A DNA stretch of 34,313 nt from assembly GCF_009865215.1 (NCBI RefSeq), contig NZ_WWJX01001326.1, positions 1-34,313 on the forward strand. Reading direction: 5' to 3'. Source of the DNA: Streptomyces sp. SID3343. GTDB lineage: Bacteria > Actinomycetota > Actinomycetes > Streptomycetales > Streptomycetaceae. How positions within the stretch are numbered: position 1 is the stretch's first letter; each line of letters opens with the position of its first letter. Below the pieces are notes generated by a model. That model was given only the letters and a program-made list of their open reading frames with translations, was not told the DNA's origin and made no database searches. A program made the position numbers and the translations under genes. Of the stretch, positions 1-7,249 are shown in pieces.

Positions 1-44
1 ACAGCCCGCGCCCGCAACGGACCGCTCGCCGCGACCGATCGTGC

Positions 45-1079
45 TCAGGTCTGCCCGGCCAGCGCGCGCAAGCCGGCCGCGGCCAGCGGTGCGGGTGCCC
101 GGCCCACGGTCTCGAAGCCGGCCCCCCTGGTCAGGCCCAGGCGGAAGCGGGCGTGGATCCCCTCGGCGATGACCGCGGCCTTGAAGTAACCGAGGGCGAG
201 GTAGAAGCCGAGATCGCCCAGGGCGCGCCCGCTCGTGAGGCCGTAGCGGTGGGCCAGTTCGGCGGGGGCCGGGAGGCGGTCGCTGGTCGAGGCGGCCGCG
301 TCCCCCAACACCGGGGCGAAAGCCGGGTCCGCGTACGCCAGATGCAGACCCAGGTCGGCGAGCGGATCGCCGAGCGTGGCCATCTCCCAGTCCACTATGG
401 CGCGTATCTCCGTCGGATCGTCTGGGGCCAGGATGGCGTTGTCGATCCGGAAGTCGCCGTGCACGATCGAGACGCCGCTCTCCGCCGGGCACACCCGGGC
501 GAGCCCGGCGTGCAGGGCGTCGAGGTCGGCGAGGTCGCGGGTGTGTACCCGGTGCCACTGGTCGTACCAGCGCCCGACCTGCCGGGCGAGGTAGCCCTCG
601 GCTCGGCCGAAGTCGGCGAGTCCGACCGAGTCGGGATCGACGGCGTGCAGACGGGCCAGGGTGTCCACGAGGGCGTAGGCGCAGCCGGCGATCCGCTCGT
701 CCGACAGGCTGTGCAGTTGCTCGGGGGTCCGGATGACGGTTCCCTCGACGTACTCGACCACCGAGAACGGCACGCCCAACAGGGCCGCGTCACCGAAGGC
801 GACGGCGCGCGCCACCGGGACCGCGTTGCCGGCGAGTGCGGAGACGACCCGGTACTCCCTGGCCATGTCGTGCGCGGACGGGGTCAGCCCGCCCAGGGGT
901 GGGCGACGCAGTACCCAGTCGGTGTGTCCGTCGGTGACCTTGTAGGTCAGGTTGGACCGTCCGCCGTGCACGAGTTCGGCGGCGAGTTCGCCGCGGAAGT
1001 CGGGCACGTGGTCCGCGAAGAAGCGCTTGAGCAGTGGCAGATCCAGTCCGTCGACGCCCGCTCCCGGGTCCGCTTTCAC
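45..1079 (-). CDS. APH-family phosphotransferase (ACAD10/11 kinase-like)
   Basis: A 344-residue protein of the aminoglycoside phosphotransferase/choline kinase fold. Visible motifs are the nucleotide loop GGRSNLTY (39-46), the Brenner-type catalytic loop HGDFRIDN (207-214) and the metal-binding aspartate in IVDWE (D230). The GTG start at 1079 is chosen because it overlaps the stop of the upstream acyl-CoA dehydrogenase gene as GTGA, implying translational coupling. In animals this domain is fused to an acyl-CoA dehydrogenase in ACAD10 and ACAD11, and Pseudomonas LvaA is a relative that phosphorylates 4-hydroxyvaleryl-CoA. By inference this enzyme phosphorylates the hydroxyl of a hydroxyacyl-CoA so that its partner can process it. 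Antibiotic resistance is unlikely given the neighbour. The domain call is secure; the substrate is inferred. Confidence 0.88.
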   Translation of the reverse strand: MKADPGAGVDGLDLPLLKRFFADHVPDFRGELAAELVHGGRSNLTYKVTDGHTDWVLRRPPLGGLTPSAHDMAREYRVVSALAGNAVPVARAVAFGDAALLGVPFSVVEYVEGTVIRTPEQLHSLSDERIAGCAYALVDTLARLHAVDPDSVGLADFGRAEGYLARQVGRWYDQWHRVHTRDLADLDALHAGLARVCPAESGVSIVHGDFRIDNAILAPDDPTEIRAIVDWEMATLGDPLADLGLHLAYADPAFAPVLGDAAASTSDRLPAPAELAHRYGLTSGRALGDLGFYLALGYFKAAVIAEGIHARFRLGLTRGAGFETVGRAPAPLAAAGLRALAGQT

Positions 1080-2269
1080 CGGGCGGTCGCCGCCTCGTGC
1101 CGGCGGACGACTCGACGGGCGATGGCCCAACGGTGGGTTTCCGAGGGGCCGTCGTAGATCCTGAACGGTCGCACCTCGCGCAGGAAGCGCCCGAGCAGCG
1201 CGTCGCCGGACACGCCGAGCGAGCCGCAGATCTGCAACGAGCGGTCCACCACGCGCCAGACGGCCTCGGCGCAGAAGGTCTTGGCGATCGAGGTCGAGTG
1301 GGCGGCGGATCCGCCCTGGTCGAGGTCCGCGCACGCCTGCAGGATCAGCCCGTGGGCGGCGGCGATGTCGATCTCGTTGTCCGCGATCATCGCCTGGGCC
1401 ATGCCCAGGTCGGCCAGCCGCGAGCCGAACAGTTCGCGCCCGGTCGCCCTGGCCACCGCGATGTCCTGGGCCCGGCGGGCGATGCCGAGCCAGCGCATGC
1501 AGTGCGTCGTACGCGCGGGACCGAGCCGGACCCGGGCGTAGCGGAACCCTTCGTCGACCTCCCCGAGCACGGCGTCGTCGGAGACGAGGCAGCCGTCGAG
1601 CAAGAGTTCGACGTGTCCGCCGAACAGGCTCTCGTCGAGCGTGTCGATGTGTCGGACGACCTTCATGCCCGGGTTCGAGGCTTCGACCAGGAACATGGTC
1701 GCGCCCCCGGCGTCGCCGGGAGCGCCGGAGGTCCGCGCCATCACGATGGCGAAGGCGGCGCCGTCGGCGCCGGTGATGAACCACTTGTGGCCCTCGATGC
1801 GCCAGCCGCCCGGGACGCGTTCGGCCCGGGTGGTCAGGGCGCCGGCATCCGACCCGGCCCCCGGAGCGGGCTCGGTCATCGCGAAGCAGGACCGCACGTC
1901 ACCGGTGGCCAGAGGGCGTAGGTAACGCTCCTTCTGCTCGGGTGTCGCGATGGCCTCCAACATGTGCATGTTGCCCTCGTCGGGAGCCGCGATGTTCAGG
2001 GCCAGCGGGCCGAGCAACGAGTAGCCGGCCTCCTCGAAGACGAACGCGCGGTCGCGCATGTCCAGGCCGTGCCCGCCGAACTCCGTCGCCACGTGCGGCG
2101 CGAACACGCCGGCCTCGCGGGCTGCCTGCTGAAGTTCCAGCCGGATCGCCTCGGAGCTCGGCACGCCTCGATGGCGTTCCTCGATCGGAAGCACCGTCCG
2201 CCGGACGAACCGCGCGGTCCGTTCGGCCAGTTCCGCCGCGAACGGACCGGGTGTGAGATCGACTGCCAT
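1076..2269 (-). CDS. Acyl-CoA dehydrogenase, ACAD10/11-like
   Basis: A 397-residue FAD-dependent acyl-CoA dehydrogenase with the flavin-binding signature CFAMTEPAPGAGSDA (about 128-142), the KWFITGA segment (162-168) and the C-terminal motif IYDGPSETHR. In classical family members the last motif carries the catalytic glutamate (YEGT); here it is aspartate (D373), as in the YDGP/DGPDEVH forms of ACAD10/11-type enzymes. The ATG at 2269 has GGGAGGG just upstream. It is the first gene of a two-gene unit with the phosphotransferase. By analogy with LvaC and ACAD11 it may act on a 4-phosphoacyl-CoA in rearranging a hydroxyl from carbon 4 to carbon 3; an ordinary alpha,beta-dehydrogenation is the alternative. 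A TetR operator lies 12 bp upstream of the start. Confidence 0.9.
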   Translation of the reverse strand: MAVDLTPGPFAAELAERTARFVRRTVLPIEERHRGVPSSEAIRLELQQAAREAGVFAPHVATEFGGHGLDMRDRAFVFEEAGYSLLGPLALNIAAPDEGNMHMLEAIATPEQKERYLRPLATGDVRSCFAMTEPAPGAGSDAGALTTRAERVPGGWRIEGHKWFITGADGAAFAIVMARTSGAPGDAGGATMFLVEASNPGMKVVRHIDTLDESLFGGHVELLLDGCLVSDDAVLGEVDEGFRYARVRLGPARTTHCMRWLGIARRAQDIAVARATGRELFGSRLADLGMAQAMIADNEIDIAAAHGLILQACADLDQGGSAAHSTSIAKTFCAEAVWRVVDRSLQICGSLGVSGDALLGRFLREVRPFRIYDGPSETHRWAIARRVVRRHEAATAR

Positions 2270-2280
2270 GAACCCTCCCA

Positions 2281-2298
2281 GGCTAATGATCGTTAGCC
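2281..2298. promoter_or_regulatory. TetR operator candidate O1
   Basis: GGCTAATGATCGTTAGCC is an inverted repeat with 6-bp arms GGCTAA/TTAGCC around a 6-bp centre. It sits 12 bp upstream of the dehydrogenase ATG and shares the CTAA-N6-TTAG core with a second palindrome 78 bp away, next to the divergent TetR gene. Confidence 0.7.
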
Positions 2299-2359
2299 GA
2301 CCATAGCAGGGCTCCGCCTTCGAATCGCAAGTAGGAGAATCGAGGAGATAGAGTCCGGA

Positions 2360-2375
2360 GCTAAGAATTGTTAGC
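2360..2375. promoter_or_regulatory. TetR operator candidate O2
   Basis: GCTAAGAATTGTTAGC is an inverted repeat of the same CTAA-N6-TTAG form as the one at 2281-2298. It ends about 21 bp before the TetR start, which fits autorepression of the regulator as well as control of the divergent dehydrogenase-kinase unit. Confidence 0.7.
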
Positions 2376-2396
2376 CCATCGTTCACGCCCGGGAGT

Positions 2397-2987
2397 GTGC
2401 TCTTGTCCGGCTCGCCACGATCCGAGGCCATCCGTGCCGCCGCGTTGGATCTGTTCACCCGGCTCGGCTACGAGGCGACGACCATGACGGACATCGGCGC
2501 CGCGGTCGGCATCCGCGGCCCCAGCCTGTACAAGCACGTCTCGTCCAAACAAGACCTGCTGGTGCAGATCACCCGCAGCACCATGGACGACCTGCTCGCC
2601 GCGCACCGGGCGGCCGTCGCGACGACGGACGACCCGGCGGAGCGGCTGCGGCGCGCCACCGAGACGCACGTGCGCTACCACGCCCGACACCGCCGAGAGG
2701 CGTTCGTCGGCACCCGCGAACTGCGCAGTCTCGTGGAGCCCCATCGCGCGGAGGTACTGGCGCGACGAGCGCAGTACGAGGCGTGCTTTCGCGACCTGAT
2801 CACCGCCGGGGTGAACGCCGGCCGATTCCGGGTCGCGTCCGCGCGATTGGCCTCCTACGCCATCCTGGACCTGGGTATGGGCGTCGCCGTATGGTTCCGC
2901 GAGGACGGCGAGATCACCGAGGAAGCCGTGGTGTGGGAGTACGGCGAAATCGCCCTGCGCATCGTCGGCGCGAACGCCTCCCGATGA
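2397..2987 (+). CDS. TetR/AcrR-family transcriptional regulator
   Basis: A 196-residue repressor with a typical N-terminal TetR DNA-binding domain. The helix-turn-helix spans roughly residues 29-50, with TDIGAAVGIRGPSLYKHVSSK as a near-canonical recognition region, and a variable ligand-binding domain fills the rest. The GTG at 2397 is nearly adjacent to the only Shine-Dalgarno-like sequence (GGGAG, 2391-2395), so the in-frame TTG at 2403, with a 7-nt spacing and two fewer residues, may be the true start. The gene is divergent from the acyl-CoA dehydrogenase-kinase pair. With two matching palindromes in between it is the obvious local regulator, probably released by an acyl-CoA ligand (inference). 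Confidence 0.9.
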   Translation: MLLSGSPRSEAIRAAALDLFTRLGYEATTMTDIGAAVGIRGPSLYKHVSSKQDLLVQITRSTMDDLLAAHRAAVATTDDPAERLRRATETHVRYHARHRREAFVGTRELRSLVEPHRAEVLARRAQYEACFRDLITAGVNAGRFRVASARLASYAILDLGMGVAVWFREDGEITEEAVVWEYGEIALRIVGANASR

Positions 2988-3048
2988 CCCGGCCGCATCG
3001 ACTCGACCGCACCGACCCGAGCTGCACCACGCCGGGTGAGACACACAA

Positions 3049-3060
3049 TGAGGAAACTCT
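3049..3060. promoter_or_regulatory. GntR-type operator candidate, site A
   Basis: TGAGGAAACTCT fits the form W-GAG-N4-CTC-W. It lies about 140 bp upstream of the GntR-family gene and is the first of six similar sites in the window. Confidence 0.45.
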
Positions 3061-3134
3061 TTCCCACGCACCGTTGGAACAGTGCAGATCAGTGCGGAGC
3101 CTATGCCCGGTCCGCTAACATGGGCACCCAGGAA

Positions 3135-3146
3135 AGAGTGTTCTCA
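3135..3146. promoter_or_regulatory. GntR-type operator candidate, site B
   Basis: AGAGTGTTCTCA fits W-GAG-N4-CTC-W. It lies 54 bp upstream of the GntR-family start and 86 bp centre to centre from site A, a position compatible with autoregulation. Confidence 0.55.
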
Positions 3147-3199
3147 ATCAACCACCAAGTTACTGCGGCGATGATTCCCAGACGAGACGGGTCCTGTCC

Positions 3200-3955
3200 A
3201 TGACAAGCGCCGAGAAGGCGACTCGACAGACACCGGAGGGTGCGGGAGGGGGCCGGCGGCTCGCCGAAACCGTGGCCGGGCTGATCGAGAAGGACATCAT
3301 CAAGGACGGCTGGCGTACCGGGACGGTCCTCGGTTCCGAACGGGACCTGATCGAACGCTACGGCGTGAGCCGTGCCGTGTTCCGCGAAGCCGTACGGCTC
3401 GTCGAGCACCATCAAATGGCGCGCATGCGGCGGGGGCCGGGCGGCGGTCTCGTCGTCACCGAACCCGACCCCGGCATCGTCCGCGATGCCGCGCGGGTCT
3501 ATCTCCGGCACGCGGCCGTCAGCCGCCGACAGATGTTCGACGCGAGAATGGCCCTCGAACTCGCGGGTGTCACCGCCGCCACCGAGAAGCTGACCGAGCC
3601 CGGCATCGCTTTGCTCACGGACGCGCTCGACACCGAGCAGGAGCTGATGGACCGCGGCGTGACGCTCGGCCACGCACGCAATCTCCATCGGGTGATCGCC
3701 GAACTCGCCGGCAACCCGGCCATCACCCTCTTCGTCGAGGTGCTGTCCCAGCTCGACCAGGACATGGTGCAGCACGAGTGGGAGAGTGCCGACGAACCGG
3801 ACGAGGAACATCGCGACACCGCGGTCCGGTCCCACGAGGCACACCGCGCGATCGTGGCGGCGATCGTGGCCGGCGACGCTCCGCTCGCGCAACACCGGAT
3901 GCGTCGGCACCTGCAGGGCATCGCCGAACTCCTGCAGAACGAGTCCCCGGGATAA
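3200..3955 (+). CDS. FadR-type GntR transcriptional regulator (FCD domain)
   Basis: A 251-residue GntR-family regulator. Residues about 18-88 form the winged helix (LGSERDLIERYGVSRAVFRE, then the wing RRGPGGGLVV). Residues about 105-240 form an all-helical FCD ligand domain with candidate metal-binding histidines in NLHR (H163), SHEAHR (H215) and RRHL (H237). FadR/FCD regulators usually sense acyl-CoAs or organic acids. The gene is monocistronic, ends in a strong convergent hairpin, and has two W-GAG-N4-CTC-W palindromes upstream. The same palindrome recurs in the divergent promoter regions at 4925-5643 and 15330-15663, so it may control the surrounding catabolic operons as well as itself (inference). 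Confidence 0.92.
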   Translation: MTSAEKATRQTPEGAGGGRRLAETVAGLIEKDIIKDGWRTGTVLGSERDLIERYGVSRAVFREAVRLVEHHQMARMRRGPGGGLVVTEPDPGIVRDAARVYLRHAAVSRRQMFDARMALELAGVTAATEKLTEPGIALLTDALDTEQELMDRGVTLGHARNLHRVIAELAGNPAITLFVEVLSQLDQDMVQHEWESADEPDEEHRDTAVRSHEAHRAIVAAIVAGDAPLAQHRMRRHLQGIAELLQNESPG

Positions 3956-3974
3956 GTGGGTTGCCGTACCACGG

Positions 3975-4011
3975 CCGGCGGCCGTCGACCGACACGGTCG
4001 ACGGCCGCCGG
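3975..4011. terminator. Convergent hairpin terminator
   Basis: A perfect 16-bp stem (3975-3990 with 3996-4011) closes a 5-nt loop GACAC, between the ends of the converging GntR and cyclase genes. There is no T-tract, as is common for actinomycete terminators. Confidence 0.75.
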
Positions 4012-4045
4012 GCCGACGGGAAAGCGCCTGATCCGTCAGGTCACT

Positions 4046-4924
4046 TCACGTCACGGCGATCGGCCGAAGCGGTGAGCCGGTACCGCCGCGAATGGTGAGC
4101 GGCAGACCTATGAAGAGGAAGCTGGAGACCTTGTCGGCGGCCAGGGCCTCGCAGTTGACCCACTCCATGATGTGCATCCCCCGCTCGTGGAGCAGGTACA
4201 GGTGCACGGGGAACGGGTTGCCCGGCACCGGTGACGGCATGACCTCGAAGGACAGGGTGTCCGCGCCGACGTAGCGGGCGCCCTGCGAGACGAGCCACCG
4301 CGCCCCGTCCAGGGCGACGCCGCTGCCGTCGCCGAGCTTGCGAATCCGCCTGATGTCCGGCCAGTACTTCATCTGCCCGGTGCGAACCAGCACGATGTCG
4401 CCGTCCTGGACGGAGACGTCGGCGGCCTCCGCAGCCGCCCGCAGGTGCTCCTCGCCGATCGCGAAGTGCGGCGGCAAGATGTCGAGGCCGAGCGCGGCGG
4501 GAACGTCGAGCAGTACTCCGCGCCCGATGACGGGGGCCAGCTCCGAGGCGTCACCGCGTTCGGCGCCGTAGTTTCCCAGCGCGTCGTTCGCCGACACACC
4601 GCCGTGCCATTCGTCGTTGTCCCCGCAGGTGATGTGGCAGAGGGCGTCGATGTGGGTCCCGGTGTGCAGGCCGCCGGAGACGAACTCGGAGACGTAGCCG
4701 ACCTGGGCCTGGTTCTCGTCGGGGTTGTCGAACGGGAACTCTCCGGTGGTTCGCTGACCCTGCGGGGAGCTGTAGGTGACCACCTCGAAACGCGGATAGC
4801 CGCCGAAGGCCGGCATGTGCCGCCACCAGCCCGAGGACAGGTCGTACACGGTGCCCTTCGTGGGAATGCCGAGATTGCGCAGGAGGTCGTCCGCGCCGTC
4901 GCGCGGCCGGGTCGGCGAGTCCAT
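4046..4924 (-). CDS. Metal-dependent cyclase-family hydrolase (PF04199 type)
   Basis: A 292-residue protein of the putative cyclase/kynurenine formamidase superfamily. The diagnostic metal-binding motif HxGTHxDxxxH is present as HTGTHIDALCH (residues 87-97). Family members open or hydrolyse cyclic amides and lactone-like rings; isatin hydrolase and kynurenine formamidase are known examples. The ATG at 4924 is chosen because the protein is of normal family length from there and the upstream extension is low-complexity. It is divergent from the thiolase-like/DUF35/ligase operon and shares its promoter region, so a ring-opening or lactone-hydrolysis step in the same pathway is plausible. The substrate is unknown. 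Confidence 0.88.
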   Translation of the reverse strand: MDSPTRPRDGADDLLRNLGIPTKGTVYDLSSGWWRHMPAFGGYPRFEVVTYSSPQGQRTTGEFPFDNPDENQAQVGYVSEFVSGGLHTGTHIDALCHITCGDNDEWHGGVSANDALGNYGAERGDASELAPVIGRGVLLDVPAALGLDILPPHFAIGEEHLRAAAEAADVSVQDGDIVLVRTGQMKYWPDIRRIRKLGDGSGVALDGARWLVSQGARYVGADTLSFEVMPSPVPGNPFPVHLYLLHERGMHIMEWVNCEALAADKVSSFLFIGLPLTIRGGTGSPLRPIAVT

Positions 4925-5170
4925 GGGGTGTCCCTTTCGCGAGCTGGAGAGTGGTCCGAACGCTGTTGCCGATGTAGTCGTGGCCGACCCGCGCCCAACG
5001 GCCGGCACTGCCGTACCGGCGGCCGGCGGGCGGGGCGAGGGCGAGACACGGCGCCCCGAGGCGGCCGGCGGGAGTGTCACGCGACCTTCACGCAGCAGGC
5101 CCCGTCCGCCCCGGACGGCAGCACGGCCGGCGCCCACAAGGTCCCGACAAGGCTTCGACTCCACGATATT

Positions 5171-5182
5171 TCAGTGTACTCA
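5171..5182. promoter_or_regulatory. GntR-type operator candidate, site C
   Basis: TCAGTGTACTCA matches the AGAGTGNACTCT-like consensus imperfectly, with C for G at the second position. It lies on the cyclase side of the divergent region and is the weakest of the six sites. Confidence 0.35.
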
Positions 5183-5276
5183 TCACGTTGAGGCCGGTCC
5201 AGCCCAGGGGAGAACAGCGGGGTCTGCGGCATGCCTACCCCAACTGCGACCGAATCTCTTGCAGCAGAACCCCTAA

Positions 5277-5288
5277 AGAGGATACTCT
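5277..5288. promoter_or_regulatory. GntR-type operator candidate, site D
   Basis: AGAGGATACTCT, extended to AAAGAG-GATA-CTCTTT (5275-5290), is a perfect 6-4-6 inverted repeat on the thiolase-like side of the divergent region, 106 bp centre to centre from site C. Confidence 0.55.
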
Positions 5289-5643
5289 TTCATCGTCTTC
5301 CTTGCGTAGTCGCAAAGATGCCCGCGGTGGTCGCCTCGGCCGTCGCGGTAGCGAGCTCTTCGGCACGAACTCCCGGCGCGAACCCCGTTCTCCCACCCCC
5401 GTTCCCCACCTCGGCGCGGCGGTCCGAGAGCGCCGACCGCCGGTTCCGGATGCGGGAATCGACGAGATGGCACGGTGCGCCGGCCGACACCTCTCACAAG
5501 GAGACATCCACACTTGATCCCGCGGAGCGCTCGGACGGACCCGGCGCCGGCAGACCGGAGCGCAACGCCGGAGCCCGACCCGGCGGCGCACCACCGGCAC
5601 GGGCGTCCGCCCCGCGCACATCGATCACACGAGGGAGATTCCC

Positions 5644-6786
5644 ATGGCGAAGGACATCGGGCGCGCCCTGCAAAGCGTCGCCGTCGTCGGCGCCTACAAC
5701 ACCCCCCAGGCGCGTTCACTGCCCGGACACACGTCCTCGTCGGTGACCCTGGACGCGGCCCGCGGGGCCTTGGCGCAGGCCGGTCTGCGCATGCCGGACG
5801 TCGACGGCTTCAACGTCACCGTCGGAATGGACGCCGAAGCGAGCGCCGCGTTCGCCTATGACGTCGGCGCGACCGGTTTTTGGATCGGGCGGGAGATGGA
5901 CGGCGTCCAGGCCGTCATGGAGGCCGCTCTCGCCGTCGCGGCGGGCGAATGCGACGTGGCGCTGATTGCCAGCGGCCAGGCTTCCATCTACACCGACCGC
6001 GATTCCACCGCCCCCTGGACACGGCCGACCAACGAGTTCATCGAGACGTGGGGTCTGCACACCGCGGTCGAATGGGCGCTGCCGGCCCAGCGCTACCTGC
6101 ACGAATTCGGTGTGAAACCCGAGGACCTGGCGCACATTCCGGCGACGATCCGAAACTACGGGGCGGCCAACCCCGAGGCCGTGTACCACGGGCGCGGCCC
6201 GTTCACCGCCGACGACATCCTCGCCTCGCGGATGGTCGCCTCCCCGTATCGGCTCCTCGACTGCGCCACGACCTCCGAGGGCGGCAGCGCCGTCGTGCTC
6301 ACCACGATGGAACGCGCCCGCGATCTACCGACGAAGCCCATCCGGCTGCTCGGCGGCGGGCGGGAGGAATGGGGGCCGACCTACGTCAACCCACCGACCT
6401 ACACCCGGACCGGGATGGTGGGACGCCGCGCCGCCGCGGCCGCGTTCGCGCAGGCCGGGATCGCTCGCGAGGACGTCGACGTGTTCGAGGTCTACGACAA
6501 CTTCACCTACGAGGTCGTGCGCTATTTCGAGGCGTACGGCTACTGCGGGCCGGGCGAGGGAGCCCAGTTGCTGACGCCCGAGAACATTCGCCTCGACGGC
6601 CGATACCCCATCTGCACCGACGGTGGGCTCATGTCCCACTCCCACACCGGCTTTTCGCAACTCACCCAGAAGGTGGTGCGAGCCGTACAGCAACTACGCG
6701 GCGAAGCGAAGGTGAACCAGGTCGCCGGCGCGAAGGTCGCCTTGGCGAACTGGCCCAAAGGTCTCCTGCTCATGACTTCGGAGTGA
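5644..6786 (+). CDS. Thiolase-superfamily lipid-transfer-like protein (Ltp2-type candidate)
   Basis: A 380-residue thiolase-fold protein of the SCP-x/lipid-transfer group. The nucleophilic cysteine expected near residue 85 is absent (WIGREMDGVQA). The C-terminal CxG cysteine motif is also missing, while the TDGGLMSHSHTG segment (325-336) keeps the histidine position. YDNFTYE (284-290) lies where related retro-aldolases use tyrosines. Cys-less members that pair with DUF35 proteins, such as Ltp2 with ChsH2 in steroid side-chain degradation, cleave a beta-hydroxyacyl-CoA by retro-aldol chemistry rather than thiolysis. The DUF35 gene follows after 3 nt, so an aldolase complex is the best inference. 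A non-catalytic or condensing role is the alternative. Confidence 0.85.
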   Translation: MAKDIGRALQSVAVVGAYNTPQARSLPGHTSSSVTLDAARGALAQAGLRMPDVDGFNVTVGMDAEASAAFAYDVGATGFWIGREMDGVQAVMEAALAVAAGECDVALIASGQASIYTDRDSTAPWTRPTNEFIETWGLHTAVEWALPAQRYLHEFGVKPEDLAHIPATIRNYGAANPEAVYHGRGPFTADDILASRMVASPYRLLDCATTSEGGSAVVLTTMERARDLPTKPIRLLGGGREEWGPTYVNPPTYTRTGMVGRRAAAAAFAQAGIAREDVDVFEVYDNFTYEVVRYFEAYGYCGPGEGAQLLTPENIRLDGRYPICTDGGLMSHSHTGFSQLTQKVVRAVQQLRGEAKVNQVAGAKVALANWPKGLLLMTSE

Positions 6787-6789
6787 CCA

Positions 6790-7203
6790 GTGTCAACCGA
6801 CCCCCTGCACCGGCCCGTTCCCGTACCGACACGCCTGTCCGAGCCGTTCTGGCGCGGCTGCGCCGAAGGAAGGCTGTGCTACCAGCAATGTGCCGACTGC
6901 GGCGGATCCGTGTTCAAACCACAGGACTTCTGTCCGCACTGCCTGTCCTCCCGGCTGACCTGGCAACAGGGTTCGGGCAACGGAGTGGTCTACAGCTTCT
7001 CGGTGGTGTGGCGACCCCAGACACCCGCCTTCGAAGTGCCCTACGTCGTCGCCATCGTCGAACTCGACGAGGGCTGGCAGATGATGACCAACATCGTGAA
7101 CTGCGACGTGGACGCCGTGTATTGCGGAATGCCCGTCTCCGTGACGTTCTCCCCGATCTCGGACGACGTGGCGCTCCCGTTCTTCGAGCCGTCCGCGAGG
7201 TGA
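6790..7203 (+). CDS. DUF35 OB-fold / zinc-ribbon acyl-CoA-binding protein
   Basis: A 137-residue protein with an N-terminal rubredoxin-like zinc ribbon (C34-x2-C37 and C48-x2-C51: CADC...CPHC) followed by a C-terminal OB-fold, the standard DUF35 architecture. Such proteins are obligate partners of thiolase-like enzymes and help bind the CoA moiety. The GTG at 6790 follows the thiolase-like stop by 3 nt, so the two are almost certainly co-translated and probably form a complex. It is part of a three-gene operon with the acyl-CoA synthetase downstream. Confidence 0.92.
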   Translation: MSTDPLHRPVPVPTRLSEPFWRGCAEGRLCYQQCADCGGSVFKPQDFCPHCLSSRLTWQQGSGNGVVYSFSVVWRPQTPAFEVPYVVAIVELDEGWQMMTNIVNCDVDAVYCGMPVSVTFSPISDDVALPFFEPSAR

Positions 7204-7249
7204 GCGCAGCCGGCGCGACAGTGAAGTCCAGGGGAAGGGCGGACGGCAC

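Larger units (their letters stand above)
4925..5643. promoter_or_regulatory. Long divergent intergenic region, cyclase / thiolase-like operon
   Basis: About 720 bp without a convincing gene; the open frames here have unusual composition and run into neighbouring genes in the wrong frame. It holds two GntR-type palindromes (5171-5182 and 5277-5288) and a comparatively AT-rich core at about 5155-5310, the likely promoter zone. It then has a leader of more than 300 nt before the thiolase-like gene. That leader includes a Shine-Dalgarno-like AAGGAG (5499-5504) and a possible 16-codon ORF (5467-5517). A ribosome-binding GGGAG sits just before the ATG at 5644. Confidence 0.6.

Noticed and set aside
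45-1079. Antibiotic-resistance phosphotransferase
   Set aside because: The fold is shared, but coupling to an acyl-CoA dehydrogenase and the TetR context fit acyl-CoA metabolism better.
45-1784. Long N-terminal extension of the kinase frame
   Set aside because: The extension lies within the acyl-CoA dehydrogenase gene and is Arg-rich shadow sequence; the coupled GTG at 1079 is a much better start.
5231-5746. Open frames in the cyclase/thiolase-like intergenic region
   Set aside because: They run into the thiolase-like gene in the wrong frame, lack good ribosome-binding sites and have no domain-like sequence.
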